Assembly (NCBI RefSeq): GCF_000381365.1
Contig: NZ_KB905466.1
Span: 2,654,821-2,718,820, forward strand
Length of the DNA: 64,000 nucleotides
From: Bacteroides salyersiae WAL 10018 = DSM 18765 = JCM 12988
Lineage (GTDB): Bacteria; Bacteroidota; Bacteroidia; Bacteroidales; Bacteroidaceae
Reading direction: 5' to 3'
Shown: one piece after another, positions 44,222 to 55,200 of the stretch
Layout: every line of letters begins with the position of its first letter
How positions within the stretch are numbered: position 1 is the stretch's first letter
Notes under the pieces: model-generated
Database searches by the model: none
What the model was told of the DNA's origin: nothing
Seen by the model: only the letters and a program-made list of their open reading frames with translations
Program-made: the position numbers and the translations under genes

Positions 44222-46732
44222 TTATTTCTTCTTTTTATAGTATATCCATATGACTGCTATTACTCCAATAAGCAATAGTATCAGTGCGCCATAAGCAATT
44301 CCCTCTGTCACATGCAGGCTCTGCGGATCAAAACGCATCTCGATCGTGTGTGTGCCGGCCGGAACATTCATGGCACGCAAAATATAATTAGCACGGGCTA
44401 TATCCGCCGGCTGGCCATCAACGGTTACCTGCCATCCCGGCTGATAATAGATTTCGGAGAATACGACCACACCGTCTTTGGGAGAAGAAGTCTCATATAT
44501 CAGGTGGTTAGGCTTGTAGCTGACAAGTTTGACGGTACTTGCTGAGTCGACTTTCAAGCCTTCGGTCACCCCTTTCAGGATATCTTTAAATTTGACATCG
44601 ACGATGGCCGTATTTTTCAGGTCTACTTTACCTACGGCATCGATCTCTTCGTTGGCATTGTCAACGTATTGCACTTTGTCGACGAACCAGGCATTACCGT
44701 ACGCGTATGGATTCAGAATAGGGGCTGTTTGTCCCTGCTGGTTGACAGGGAAAATGAAATACTTCGTATTCAGCATATTCAATACCTGGAACTTGCCGGC
44801 ATCTACACTGTCCATTTCTCCACCGGACGCTGCTACCTCCTTAAAGGCTGCTTGCATTTCGGGTTTGATGTGGTGGTCTATCATTTCCTGATAACGGCGC
44901 AATTTGGCGGCATGGTATCCACCGACGCTTTTGTGCCAGTAAGCAGTGTTGTTTTCGTCAAATGTGGAAGTGGCAAAGTTTAGTACCCGGTAATCCAAAC
45001 TTTTGTCTTGCAGAATCAGTTCATCGGTTTTTGTCTTGTTAAATGTTTCTGTCCGAATGGAACGGGGTACAAACTGGTCATCATGGAGATAACGTTTGTT
45101 GACGATCCACATATCCCCCAAACAAAGCAGCGCAATGCCCGCGATGGTAAATGATTTGCGCAACTTGCCCGTTGCATAAAGCCAAAGCAACACACAGCCG
45201 ATGGCTATGATGATAAAGCTGCGCAGGGCATCGGCACTGACAAGTGCTCCGCGCATGTCTGTAAGGCTGGCCAAAATGCCGGAAAGTTCGTTAGCAGGTA
45301 TCATCTGCTGGTCGACGGCATTTTGAAGCATCTGAACCTCCCGGGCAGATACAAAACCGGAATTGAGACTACTGGGGGCTATGAACAGCAGTAAGGCAAC
45401 GCCGGCAGTCAGTACGAAACTAATGCCGAATGCTTTTTTATCTTTCTTCCATATGCCGGGCTCTTCTAAAATGCGCTTTAAGGCAAAGATGGCCAACAGG
45501 GGTATTGTGAACTCTGCAATGACGAGAATAGACGATACTGCACGAAACTTGTTGTACATCGGGATATAATCGATGAAAAAGTCCGTCAACGGCATAAAGT
45601 TCTTACCCCATGACAGGAGGATGGAGAAGAGTGTTGCTCCGACCAATGCCCATTTCAGAGGCCCTTTTACGATAAAGCATCCTAAGACGAACAGGAATAA
45701 TACGAATGCGCCTACATAGACGGGGCCTGCTGTCCAAGGTTGGTCACCGAAATATTGCGGGAACGAACTATATAATCCGCCGTACATCGGGTTTGCTTTT
45801 TTCATGGCCGTATCGCTTTGGTTGAGGACAGCGCCGGAAGAACCACCTTTAAAGTTGGGAACAAGCAGCGTCCATGTTTCTCCGATACCATAACTCCAGT
45901 TTGTAATGTAATCGCGGTCTAATCCGCTACTGGTCTGTTTGGCTGCATCCCCGGTTTGAACCAGTTCGCTTTTACTGCGCATGGTTTCTTTACTGTATGT
46001 GTAAGTGTGGTAAAGATTGGTAATATTGGTTGCCACACCGACAAGGGCCGCCACTATTAATATGGCACTTGCCTTGAAGAACTTCGGTAGTGTTTTGTTG
46101 CGCCATGCGTCTTCAAAGTAAGCCCCTACAAAAAAGAGGATGACGAACAGGAAGTAATAAGACATCTGTACGTGGTTCGATGTAATCTGTAGGGCAATGA
46201 AGACGGCAGTGACAATACCACCTAATAACAGACGCCCCCGGTAGGCAAGGACAATACCGGCCAGAGTAGGCGGTATGTAAGCAAGAGTGATGAACTTCCA
46301 GAGGTGTCCGGCGGATATTAATATGAAAAAGTAGGAGGAGAATGCCCACATGATTCCTCCTAATCCGGCAAGCCAGGCCGGTATGCCGAATGCTCGCAGC
46401 AAGATGTAGAAACCGAGCATCAGAATAAATGTCAGGCTGACATAATTGGGTAGAAACAGCTGATACACTTTCTGTACCCACTGCAATGGTTTACTCGTGT
46501 CGTAAGAGGGGGCTATCTGATAGGTTGGCATACCGCCGAAGATGGAATTTGTCCAACGGGTACGTTCGCCTGTCTGTTCGTAGTACTCTTTGGCTTCTTG
46601 TCCGGCACCGGCACCGGCAGCAATATCATGCTGGAACAAAATGCGGTTCTCTATGTCCGCCGGAAAAAAGTAGACGAAGGAAATCAGAATAAATGCCAGA
46701 ATGGCAATGAGGTCGGGAAGAAATTTTTTCAT
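44222..46732 (-). CDS. YfhO-family polytopic membrane protein
   Basis: An 836-residue protein with a dozen or more hydrophobic segments and a large C-terminal extracytoplasmic region ending in a final membrane segment (AYGALILLLIGVIAVIWIYY) and KKKK. The phrases NSIFGGMPTYQIAP, GQEAKEYYEQTGERTRW and VVFSEIYYQPGWQVTVDGQP are typical of YfhO proteins, which resemble GT-C glycosyltransferases. In Gram-positives a relative glycosylates teichoic acids; the role in Bacteroides is unknown. It lies downstream of ahcY, separated by a repeat element. Confidence 0.85.
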   Translation of the reverse strand: MKKFLPDLIAILAFILISFVYFFPADIENRILFQHDIAAGAGAGQEAKEYYEQTGERTRWTNSIFGGMPTYQIAPSYDTSKPLQWVQKVYQLFLPNYVSLTFILMLGFYILLRAFGIPAWLAGLGGIMWAFSSYFFILISAGHLWKFITLAYIPPTLAGIVLAYRGRLLLGGIVTAVFIALQITSNHVQMSYYFLFVILFFVGAYFEDAWRNKTLPKFFKASAILIVAALVGVATNITNLYHTYTYSKETMRSKSELVQTGDAAKQTSSGLDRDYITNWSYGIGETWTLLVPNFKGGSSGAVLNQSDTAMKKANPMYGGLYSSFPQYFGDQPWTAGPVYVGAFVLFLFVLGCFIVKGPLKWALVGATLFSILLSWGKNFMPLTDFFIDYIPMYNKFRAVSSILVIAEFTIPLLAIFALKRILEEPGIWKKDKKAFGISFVLTAGVALLLFIAPSSLNSGFVSAREVQMLQNAVDQQMIPANELSGILASLTDMRGALVSADALRSFIIIAIGCVLLWLYATGKLRKSFTIAGIALLCLGDMWIVNKRYLHDDQFVPRSIRTETFNKTKTDELILQDKSLDYRVLNFATSTFDENNTAYWHKSVGGYHAAKLRRYQEMIDHHIKPEMQAAFKEVAASGGEMDSVDAGKFQVLNMLNTKYFIFPVNQQGQTAPILNPYAYGNAWFVDKVQYVDNANEEIDAVGKVDLKNTAIVDVKFKDILKGVTEGLKVDSASTVKLVSYKPNHLIYETSSPKDGVVVFSEIYYQPGWQVTVDGQPADIARANYILRAMNVPAGTHTIEMRFDPQSLHVTEGIAYGALILLLIGVIAVIWIYYKKKK

Positions 46733-46735
46733 TTA

Positions 46736-46856
46736 CAATTTGACGATTTACGATTTACAATTGAAATTTGTATCATTTACGATTTGACGATTTACGGGTT
46801 CAGATGTTGATATCCAAAGGCTGTTATCAATCGTAAAATCGTAAATCGTCAAATTG
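46736..46856. repeat. Perfect 21-bp inverted repeat of the GACGATTTACGATTT family
   Basis: Arms 46736-46756 and 46836-46856 are perfectly inverted, with 79 bp between that contain a further copy (ATTTACGATTTGACGATTTACG, split over 46774-46796). It fills almost the whole gap between ahcY and the YfhO gene and shares its core with the repeat at 15935-16013. Confidence 0.7.
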
Positions 46857-46861
46857 AAAAA

Positions 46862-48280
46862 TTAATAGCGATAGTGATCCGCTTTATATGGACCGTCTAC
46901 CGATACGCCGATATATGCAGCCTGTTCGGGAGTCAGTTTTGTCAGTTTCACACCTATCTTCTCAAGATGCAGACGAGCTACTTCTTCATCAAGATGCTTA
47001 GGCAAACGGTATACATTGATATCGTATTTTTTGTTGAACAATTCGATTTGTGCCAATGTCTGGTTAGTGAAAGAATTGCTCATTACAAATGACGGATGCC
47101 CCGTTGCACATCCTAAATTTACCAGACGTCCGTCGGCCAGCAGGATGATGCTGTGACCGTCAGGGAAATAATATCGGTCTACCTGTGGTTTGATATTTAC
47201 ACATTTGATACCGGGGTAGTGTTTTAATGCATCCACTTGTATTTCGTTGTCGAAGTGTCCGATATTGCAGACGATAGCCTGGTCTTTCATCTGTTCCATA
47301 TGGTCGATACGGATAATGTCGATATTACCGGTAGTCGTTACAAATATATTTCCCTCTTTGCACGCGTCTTCCATAGTTACTACTTCGAAGCCTTCCATAG
47401 CCGCTTGTAAAGCACAGATCGGATCTACTTCCGTTACCAAAACACGCGCTCCGTACGAACGCATGGAGTGTGAGCAGCCTTTTCCTACATCACCATAACC
47501 GCAAACTACTACCACTTTGCCGGCAATCATCACGTCTGTTGCGCGTTTGATACCGTCTGCCAATGATTCACGGCAACCATACAGATTGTCGAATTTCGAT
47601 TTGGTTACCGAATCGTTTACGTTGAATGCCGGGAAAAGTAATTTTCCTTCTTCCTGCATTTGATACAGACGGTGTACACCGGTAGTCGTTTCTTCGGATA
47701 CGCCACGTACTTCAGCGGCAACACGGTGCCAACGGCTATTATCTACTGCCAATACTTTTTTCAGAATGGCATTCAGTTCGATTTCGTCTTCGGCATGCAC
47801 TTCTTTATCTAATACGGCAGCATTGTTTTCTGCTTCATATCCCACATGGATCATCATGGTGGCATCACCGCCATCGTCTACAATGACAGTAGGACCTTTA
47901 CCACCGGGGAAGTTCAAAGCTTGAAGAGTACACCACCAATAGTCTTCCAGTGTTTCGCCTTTCCATGCATATACGGCAACGCCCGAAGCGGCAATGGCTG
48001 CTGCTGCATGATCTTGTGTTGAATATATATTGCAAGAACACCAGCGTACCTCTGCACCCAATGCAACGAGTGTTTCAATCAGTACGGCTGTCTGGATAGT
48101 CATGTGCAATGAACCCATAATACGGGCGCCTTTCAATGGTTTGGATTCTCCATACTTTTCGCGAAGAGCCATAAGGCCGGGCATTTCTTTTTCTGCCAGA
48201 TCGATTTCCTTGCGTCCGAAGTCTGCAAGTTTAATATCTGCCACTTTGTAGGGCAGTGTAGAGAATAATTCTGTAGACAT
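46862..48280 (-). CDS. ahcY: S-adenosylhomocysteinase
   Basis: A 472-residue NAD-dependent enzyme that splits S-adenosylhomocysteine into adenosine and homocysteine, clearing the product of methyltransferases. The motifs are [40 protein letters not shown] with the catalytic Lys/Asp region, the NAD-binding [20 protein letters not shown] and the conserved C-terminus [11 protein letters not shown]. Length is typical of the bacterial form. It has a full promoter and is divergent from the PAS kinase gene. Confidence 0.95.
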   Translation of the reverse strand: MSTELFSTLPYKVADIKLADFGRKEIDLAEKEMPGLMALREKYGESKPLKGARIMGSLHMTIQTAVLIETLVALGAEVRWCSCNIYSTQDHAAAAIAASGVAVYAWKGETLEDYWWCTLQALNFPGGKGPTVIVDDGGDATMMIHVGYEAENNAAVLDKEVHAEDEIELNAILKKVLAVDNSRWHRVAAEVRGVSEETTTGVHRLYQMQEEGKLLFPAFNVNDSVTKSKFDNLYGCRESLADGIKRATDVMIAGKVVVVCGYGDVGKGCSHSMRSYGARVLVTEVDPICALQAAMEGFEVVTMEDACKEGNIFVTTTGNIDIIRIDHMEQMKDQAIVCNIGHFDNEIQVDALKHYPGIKCVNIKPQVDRYYFPDGHSIILLADGRLVNLGCATGHPSFVMSNSFTNQTLAQIELFNKKYDINVYRLPKHLDEEVARLHLEKIGVKLTKLTPEQAAYIGVSVDGPYKADHYRY

Positions 48281-48312
48281 ATTTTAATTTGTTTAAAAAA
48301 TAAAAGTAGTTG

Positions 48313-48344
48313 CAAAGATAGAACTTTCTGATTAGTAGGACAAA
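48313..48344 (-). promoter_or_regulatory. Promoter of ahcY
   Basis: On the minus strand TTTG (48341-48344), a 20-bp spacer and TATCTTTG (48313-48320) give a full Bacteroides promoter match, 32 bp before the ahcY start codon. Confidence 0.8.
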
Positions 48345-48408
48345 AGCTATCGTTCTTTTTTAATCAATAATAACTTCGATGATGCCGTAGTTTTAATTGT
48401 AAATGTTA

Positions 48409-48416
48409 TATATTTG
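48409..48416 (+). promoter_or_regulatory. -7 box of the PAS kinase gene
   Basis: TATATTTG on the plus strand, 53 bp before the ATG at 48470. No clear -33 element. Confidence 0.5.
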
Positions 48417-48469
48417 CATGTTTATGGGCAATATATACAACAAAACGGATAAAAATCTAAAGAATCTTT

Positions 48470-50050
48470 ATGGGACTATATGATCAGAAAACGAAAGATG
48501 AACTTCTTGAAATTGTAAAAGAATTGGAGAGAAAGGTGGAGGACCTTACCTCGGAGTTGTCTTCGTTGGAAACAGGAAGATTCCGGGATAAATATAGTAC
48601 CCGTATTTTAGATGCATTGCCTGATATGCTTACTGTCTTTGATCATGATGCAAATATTATAGAACTTGCTTCTTCTCCGGAAACAAACCATGTGGAGGGT
48701 ACTACTACAGAAAGTATTGTTGGTGCAAATGTAAAGGATATTGTACCTGAAAAAGCTTACGAGAGTGTTCGGGAAAACATGGATAAAGTGATAGAGACCG
48801 GTAAGGGATCGATAGCTAAACATTCGTTGATGCTCGATGGAGTTTGGCATCATTATGAGAATCGAATTTTTCCGCTTGATGATAAATATTTGCTTTGTAT
48901 GTGCCGTGATGTCTCGGAAAAGGTGAAAGTCGAAGAGGTGAATGCCATTCAGCGAAACGAAATAATTCGTCTTAATTCTTTAATGCAGGCCATATTGAAT
49001 AATGTGCCTGTATATTTATTTATAAAAGACACCGGTAATGATTTCCGCTATCTTTATTGGAACAAGGCTTTTGCGGACCGAACCGGCATTACAGCGGAAT
49101 TTGCTGTAGGTAAAACGGATGTGGAAATTTTCCGTAGTGATGAGGAGGTCAGACGTTTCAGAAAGGGAGACTTAGCCGTGATGGAGGCCGAGAAGGTAGA
49201 GTATCTGGAAGAATATACTACGCTAACCGGTAATACGCGTACCGTGGCAATGATAAAAACACTTGTACCTTCCGGTAATAAGCAACCTTATATTGTCGGA
49301 GTAGGATGGGATATGACCGATATTAAAAAGACGGAAAAAGAACTGATCGATGCCAGAGTCAAGGCAGAGGAAGCCGATAAACTGAAATCTTCTTTTCTCG
49401 CCAATATGAGCCACGAGATACGGACACCTTTGAATGCAATTGTCGGTTTTTCGAAACTTATCATCGAATCCGGAGACAAAGAAGAACAATCCCAATATGC
49501 AGAGATTGTAGAAAAGAATTCCGGTTTGTTGCTAAATCTTTTTAATGACATTCTCGATTTATCTGCTTTGGAAGCCGGATCGCTGAAATTTTCGATAGGA
49601 TCGGTCAGAATGAGGGACATATGCGCCCGGTTGTATCATCAATATTGCGATTCCGTTCATCCCGGAGTAATCCTTGTGTTTGATGAGGTTGACCCGGACT
49701 TGTGTGTGCAGGGTGATTGGGACCGTATTTCTCAGATATGGCTGAATTTGCTTAGTAATGCTATCAAATTCACTTCCGAAGGAGAGATTCATTTCGGTTT
49801 TGAGAGAAAAGGGGGGATGATTCAAGGATATGTGTCCGATACGGGTATCGGGATTCCGGTAGAACGTGCTGCAACCATTTTTAGCCGTTTTGGGAAAGTC
49901 AACGATTTTGTTCAGGGAACCGGACTCGGACTGACTATTTGCCGGATGTTAGTTGAAAAAATGGGAGGACGTATCTGGGTGCGTTCAAAAGTAGGAGCAG
50001 GGACTATATTTTATTTTACGCTTCCGATGGTATGCAAAACCAAAGGATGA
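48470..50050 (+). CDS. Soluble PAS-PAS histidine kinase
   Basis: A 526-residue kinase without membrane segments. A short coiled coil (ELLEIVKELERKVEDLTSEL) precedes two PAS domains, at about 45-150 (LDALPDMLTVFDHDANIIEL) and 165-285 (AILNNVPVYLFIKDTGNDFR), each ending in a C-terminal PAC-like strand. HisKA follows with the phospho-acceptor His at about 315 (ANMSHEIRTPLNAIVGF), then HATPase_c (WLNLLSNAIKFTSEG, DTGIGIP, GTGLGLTICRML). There is no receiver domain and no adjacent response regulator, so its partner lies elsewhere. It probably senses an intracellular cue such as redox or a small ligand. Confidence 0.9.
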   Translation: MGLYDQKTKDELLEIVKELERKVEDLTSELSSLETGRFRDKYSTRILDALPDMLTVFDHDANIIELASSPETNHVEGTTTESIVGANVKDIVPEKAYESVRENMDKVIETGKGSIAKHSLMLDGVWHHYENRIFPLDDKYLLCMCRDVSEKVKVEEVNAIQRNEIIRLNSLMQAILNNVPVYLFIKDTGNDFRYLYWNKAFADRTGITAEFAVGKTDVEIFRSDEEVRRFRKGDLAVMEAEKVEYLEEYTTLTGNTRTVAMIKTLVPSGNKQPYIVGVGWDMTDIKKTEKELIDARVKAEEADKLKSSFLANMSHEIRTPLNAIVGFSKLIIESGDKEEQSQYAEIVEKNSGLLLNLFNDILDLSALEAGSLKFSIGSVRMRDICARLYHQYCDSVHPGVILVFDEVDPDLCVQGDWDRISQIWLNLLSNAIKFTSEGEIHFGFERKGGMIQGYVSDTGIGIPVERAATIFSRFGKVNDFVQGTGLGLTICRMLVEKMGGRIWVRSKVGAGTIFYFTLPMVCKTKG

Positions 50051-50122
50051 TATAGATGGAGTTGTGGTCTTTAAAACTGTAAATTGATAGATGAACCGTA
50101 AGTAAAAAATGTAACGCATCTT

Positions 50123-50153
50123 TTTGCGTTATTTATGTAAAGTTGTATATTTG
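50123..50153 (+). promoter_or_regulatory. Strong intergenic promoter
   Basis: TTTG at 50123-50126, a 19-bp spacer and TATATTTG at 50146-50153 are a perfect Bacteroides promoter. It lies about 270 bp before the next gene and directly in front of the structured region, so it may drive a non-coding RNA or a long leader. Confidence 0.8.
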
Positions 50154-50188
50154 CGGTATGTTCATTTTGTGAACATACCGGTTTTTTG
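50154..50188 (+). terminator. Hairpin with T-run just after a promoter
   Basis: CGGTATGTTCA at 50154-50164 and its complement at 50170-50180 form an 11-bp stem around TTTTG, followed by GTTTTTTG. In form it is an intrinsic terminator, perhaps for the PAS kinase message. Because it overlaps the start point expected from the promoter at 50123-50153, it could instead be an operator (TGTTCA-N5-TGAACA). Confidence 0.6.
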
Positions 50189-50196
50189 TAAATATA

Positions 50197-50360
50197 GCCC
50201 AAAACGCTGTCGAACTACCACTTGATGCAAATCGGCTATTTTGAGAACTTACTCTATGGGTGAGGTGTATATATACGTCTTTGGCGTAGAAACACTCCCA
50301 TTGAGTAAGTAGGCTGTGGTAGGCCTTGACAGCGTTGGGCAGTGGTTCTACGTCTTTTTT
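50197..50360 (+). ncRNA. Candidate structured RNA (6S-like long hairpin or leader)
   Basis: Nested pairing is extensive. GCCC plus ACGCTGTC at 50197-50211 pair with 50328-50340; CTACCAC at 50215-50221 with 50316-50322; ACTTACTC at 50247-50254 with 50303-50310; ATGGG at 50256-50260 with 50297-50301; GTGT with ACAC and a TACG/CGTA tip follow. A 25-nt left and 5-nt right internal loop lies in the middle. Closing stem, asymmetric bubble and long distal stem recall 6S RNA. Alternatively, 50283-50295 can pair with 50342-50354, just before a T6 run, which would be an attenuator-like switch in the leader of the gene at 50424. Confidence 0.4.
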
Positions 50361-50423
50361 CATATTTTGCGTAGCACTTGCTGATTGTGAATATTTTAAT
50401 ATTAACTATGGAACTACCAGACT

Positions 50424-52022
50424 ATGAAACCACTATTGCTTATTCTGCTATATTTTGTTTCTGTAGATGTGAACTATTCAGATTCTTATCAAAAAGATGC
50501 CTGGAAGTGTTTGGATAATTCTTATAAAACCTTATTGACTGATCCTAAGCAATCTGCTGCATATTCCATGCAGGCTTATGATATATTGAAACAGACAACG
50601 GATTCTGCATTGATTGTCTATACTTTGTCCATGTCGGGACATGCTTATATGCTTTATGGGAATTTTGATCTGAGTATGAATGTGTACTATAAAGCTTTAT
50701 CCTATTGTCCGGAAAAAGATCTAAAAGCAAAGGCTAAGATAAATCTTAATTTGGGAACTTTGTATGGTTCATTGAAAGACTTTTCAAAAGCAATGGAGTT
50801 GATTGATAATGCCACTTCAACATATAAGGTTTTGAATGATTCGGCGGGAATAGCCAATGCTTATAATGCCCGTGGTTTGATTCATGTCTATATGAACGAA
50901 ACGAACATAGCTGATAAATTTTTTAAAGACGCTTTACGCATAAACAAGGTTTTGGGAGATAAAAAAAATATGGCAGCCAATATAAACAACTTATGTCTTT
51001 ATGAAGGTAATACGGAAGAAAAAATAATGTTGTTGGAAGAGGCCATTGGTATTAATAAACATTTGAATGCATTATGGTCGTTAGCCGAGAATTATAATAA
51101 TATGGGGATGCAACTATTCTATGCAAAGAAATATGATGATGCTTTAGATGCTTTGAAGCAGGCGGAGGGGTATGCATCTGAGGTGAATGCTCATGAATTG
51201 ATATGTGATAATTATGAATACCTTTCTAAAGTGCATTCGGCGCAAGGGCATTATAAAGAGGCTTATGTCAACTTACTGAATTTTGAAAAAAAGAAAGAGC
51301 AATTACTTCGAAAAAAAGAGCTCGTTGATATTGAAAGAAGTTTGATAAGGAATAAATTGCAAGAACAGAAGAAGGAGGCAGAGTTAGTTCACCAGCGATA
51401 TCAACTGTCATTATTAAGACGAAATATATGTATTGCGATCGTAATCTTTTTAGGTATCAATGTGCTGACATTTTTGTTAGTCAAACAACTTAAGCGAAAG
51501 AAGGATTTACAGATTGCGAAAGCACAAAAGGAATTGGCAGATTTAAAATTACATCAGCAGACGGTGGAATTGGAGGTGCAATCGGAAAAGCTTGAGAGTA
51601 CCCAGAGTGAACTGACTAATTTTGTTCTCTTTCTGAATAGTAGGAATGAACTGTTGGAGAAAATCAGAGAGATGATAAAAGCTGCCTATAAAATGAATGC
51701 TAATGAGATATTGACTCATTTAAAAAGGATAAATACATATATTCTTCAAGTAAAGAAGATGGAGGAAGAAAATGATTGCCTGACGCACGAGGTCGAAATG
51801 CAAAATACTGAATTTCTTAACCGGTTAGTACAGAAACATCCGGGATTGACTCCCGGTGAAAAAAGGTTAGCTACTTTTTTGCGGGTTAATTTATCTACCA
51901 AGGAAATTTCTTTATTAACGGGGATCTCTGTTAAAGCTATCAGTATGGCAAGATATCGCTTAAGAAAGTCATTGAACCTACATCCTCAAGAGGACATTTT
52001 TTGTTATCTGCGTAATATTTGA
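50424..52022 (+). CDS. Membrane TPR regulator with C-terminal helix-turn-helix
   Basis: A 532-residue one-component regulator. An N-terminal signal/anchor is followed by tetratricopeptide repeats outside the membrane (about 25-290, e.g. INLNLGTLYGSLKDFSKAME), one membrane segment at about 332-352 (CIAIVIFLGINVLTFLLV), a coiled coil (about 355-410) and a LuxR-like helix-turn-helix (LTPGEKRLATFLRVNLSTKE, then ISLLTGISVKAISMARYRLR). Such proteins often lie just before SusC/SusD pairs and control them. It precedes susC by 205 bp, with a terminator between, so control in trans is likely. Confidence 0.8.
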   Translation: MKPLLLILLYFVSVDVNYSDSYQKDAWKCLDNSYKTLLTDPKQSAAYSMQAYDILKQTTDSALIVYTLSMSGHAYMLYGNFDLSMNVYYKALSYCPEKDLKAKAKINLNLGTLYGSLKDFSKAMELIDNATSTYKVLNDSAGIANAYNARGLIHVYMNETNIADKFFKDALRINKVLGDKKNMAANINNLCLYEGNTEEKIMLLEEAIGINKHLNALWSLAENYNNMGMQLFYAKKYDDALDALKQAEGYASEVNAHELICDNYEYLSKVHSAQGHYKEAYVNLLNFEKKKEQLLRKKELVDIERSLIRNKLQEQKKEAELVHQRYQLSLLRRNICIAIVIFLGINVLTFLLVKQLKRKKDLQIAKAQKELADLKLHQQTVELEVQSEKLESTQSELTNFVLFLNSRNELLEKIREMIKAAYKMNANEILTHLKRINTYILQVKKMEEENDCLTHEVEMQNTEFLNRLVQKHPGLTPGEKRLATFLRVNLSTKEISLLTGISVKAISMARYRLRKSLNLHPQEDIFCYLRNI

Positions 52023-52125
52023 AAAAGTGATTTTGTAGAGTACTTTTCTGTTGTTAAATTATTGCTAATTAGTGTTTTAGTTCTTGCTTGTGTAGGGCGT
52101 AAATATGATTGTTTTATGCTTTTGT

Positions 52126-52150
52126 AGGGTCTGTGTAGACCCTTTTTTTT
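52126..52150 (+). terminator. Terminator after the TPR-HTH regulator gene
   Basis: AGGGTC at 52126-52131 pairs with GACCCT at 52138-52143 around TGTGTA, followed by seven T. It separates the regulator gene from susC. TATATTTA at 52155-52162 is a weak -7-like word for the susC operon. Confidence 0.8.
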
Positions 52151-52227
52151 AGGCTATATTTAGGTTTTGGGGTTTATTTGCTGCTGTGTTTGAAAAGCGC
52201 ATTTATTAACTTTAAAATTTAATTGCT

Positions 52228-55200
52228 ATGAAGCAAAGTTATTGTTGGGGAGGCATATTACTATATGCTATAATGCTATTCCTTTTATTTATTCCATCCT
52301 CTGCTTATGCACAAAACTACCAATTAAAAGGCTACGTACTGGATACTGCCAATGAGCCGTTGATCGGTGCCAATGTAATTGTGGCCGGGACAACTAACGG
52401 GGTAATTTCCGGTTTGGATGGTGGCTTTACCTTATCTGTTTCTCCTAACGATCGGATTGAAGTATCCTATATGGGATATATAAAGCAGATCATTCCTTTG
52501 AACGGGCGGAAAACAATTAAGGTGATTATGCAGGATGACAGTCAGTTGTTGGAAGAGACTGTGGTAATCGGTTATGGTACTTTGAAGAAAAGCGATATGA
52601 CAGGGGCAATTTCTTCGGTAGATGTAGAATCCTTGGCAAGCCGTGCGACGACTAATCCGGCGGAGGCCTTACAAGGAAAAGTTGCGGGAGTTAGCATTTT
52701 GAAGTCGGGAGGAAATGCAGGAGCTTCTATCTCTGTTAAAATACGTGGTATCAAGACGATGGGCAGCAATGAACCTCTTTATATAATCGACGGTTTTCCC
52801 GGAGATATTACTACGGTTAATACACAGGATATCGAGGCGATGGAGATTTTGAAAGACGGTGCGGCGGCTGCCATATATGGTTCAGTTGCAGCCAATGGTG
52901 TGGTCATCGTAACTACTAAAAATGGGAAAAAAGGTGATGTCAAGGTTGATTTTAATACATTTTTCCAGTTTACGAGTGCGGCTAAGAAGTTTGAAATGCT
53001 GAATGCAGATGAATACTTAAATGTGCATAATATGATGTATGAGAATGCCGAAGCGAAGAAAATCGGTTATCTGACATTTACTGATAGCGATGGAAGACTG
53101 AAAAACCCAACAGGTTTTGATACGAACTGGCAGGATGAAATGCTTCGTGGCGGGTTGTCTCAAAACTATAATGTGAATGTCAGAGGTGGATCTGATATTG
53201 CCAAATATTCTGTCTCTTACAATCATTCGGATGAGAAAGGAATTTTAAGAGGGAATAAATATGTTCAGGATAATGCCCGGATGAAATTGAACGTGCAGAA
53301 ATATATTTTTAATTTCGACGCTTCCTTATCTCTTAAAGTTACCCAAAGCCAGCAACCGCAATATTCTATAAAAGAGATGTATGCAATGGCTCCATTGGTA
53401 CCTGTATACGATGAAGATCAACCCTCCGGTTATGGTTTGAATGAAATGAAAGTAGACGGTGTTCGTCTGGAACTGCCCAATAATCGCAATGTAATGGCCG
53501 ATGACCACTTCAAGCATAAAAAATCGAATGGATACGATCTTATAGGAAATATCGGGCTAACGGTTGATTTTGCTCCGTGGCTTAAATTTAAGACCGCATA
53601 TGCATACAGAGGGTACTACACGAATACAAAATACCATTCTGAAAAATTCACTGCCGATGTTCAAGGACAACAGTTATACCCGTATAATTACGATTATAAT
53701 TCTTATTGGTTCGAACAGACTTTTGACAATGTGCTGACTTTTGATAAAACCTTTGGTAAACATTCATTGAATGTAATGGCCGGTAGTTCACTGACTGCTG
53801 CAAGGAAAGATTGGAGCCAAATAAATGTTGAGGGTAAAAAGACAGTGTATGATGTAGTAAACGGCAAGTTGGATATCAAAGATGAAGCCGCCGGCTTTTT
53901 TGATCCTACTTCGCCTACCATTGATGCCGGTAATGGCGGCACATTCACAGGCAACGGTTCATTCTGGAACTATAACCGGGCGTCTTTCTTCGGGCGCGTC
54001 AACTACTCCTATGGAGGTAAGTATATGCTTCAGGCAACAGTTCGTGCCGATGGCTCTTCTAAGTTCGGTAAGAATAACCGTTGGGGTGTTTTCCCGTCTG
54101 TTGCCTTAGGTTGGCGTATCAGTGAGGAAGAGTTTTTCTCTAAAGATATTATGAGTAATTTGAAGTTGAGGGTCAGTTGGGGACGACTCGGAAATGAAAA
54201 TGCGTTGGGCTATTATTATGCTCCTACCATGACTAATGACAACACTCAATGGATGAGCTACATACAAGGGGGAAATCCTTGGCCCGGAATGAGTAACCTA
54301 TATTTGGTAAACGACGATTTGCGTTGGGAAACTACGGATACTAAAAATATCGGAGTAGACTTTGGTTTCTTTAACAATAAACTTTATGGATCGTTGAATT
54401 ATTATTACAACACTACGGAAGACTTATTGATTGAAAAAGTGATGCCACCTTCTGCCGGTATTTATAATCCTACGGTAAATGTCGGTAAAATGAGAAATAA
54501 AGGGTTTGAACTTGAACTGAACTATGCTGACAATATTAATGGGTTCGAATATAATGTAGGATTTAATCTTTTTACGACCAAAAATGAAATGTTGAAAGCA
54601 GACCCTAACCAGATTCTGTATGGGTCGGGGTTGAAGGGGGCCGGCCATTTTGTAACTCAGACGTTGGAGGGGTATCCTGTTGCTGCTTTCTTTTTATACC
54701 AAACGGACGGTATTTTCCAGTCGGCAGAAGAAGTGGCGAATCACACTGCTGAAATCGAACAGCCGGATGGCTCTGTAAAAACAGTACTTCTCCAACCGAA
54801 TGCCAAACCGGGAGATATCCGTTTCAAAAATGTAAATGGTGACGGTGTCATCGATGAGAGCGACAAGGAATATTGTGGCTCGGGAATTCCTAAGTTGGAA
54901 GCTAATTTATCGTTTAGTGGTTCTTATAAAGGATTAGACCTGTCTTTTTTGTTAGGGAGTGCTTGGGGACATAAACTATATAATGCTAATCGTTTGTATT
55001 ATGAGGCAATGGACTCTGGAACGAATATGTTTAAATCTACTTTAAATGCTTGGACGGAAAACAATTCGAATACCGCAATGCCCCGTGCGGTTTTGAAAGA
55101 TCCGAATATGAATACCCGTGAATCGGATCGTTTCTTGGAGAAAGGTAACTTTATTCGTTTGCGGCAATTACAGTTGGGCTATACGTTGCCTAAAACTTGG

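Noticed and set aside
50197..50340. Known riboswitch or tRNA
   Set aside because: No cobalamin box, TPP motifs or cloverleaf with T-arm consensus could be seen. The fold is one long hairpin.
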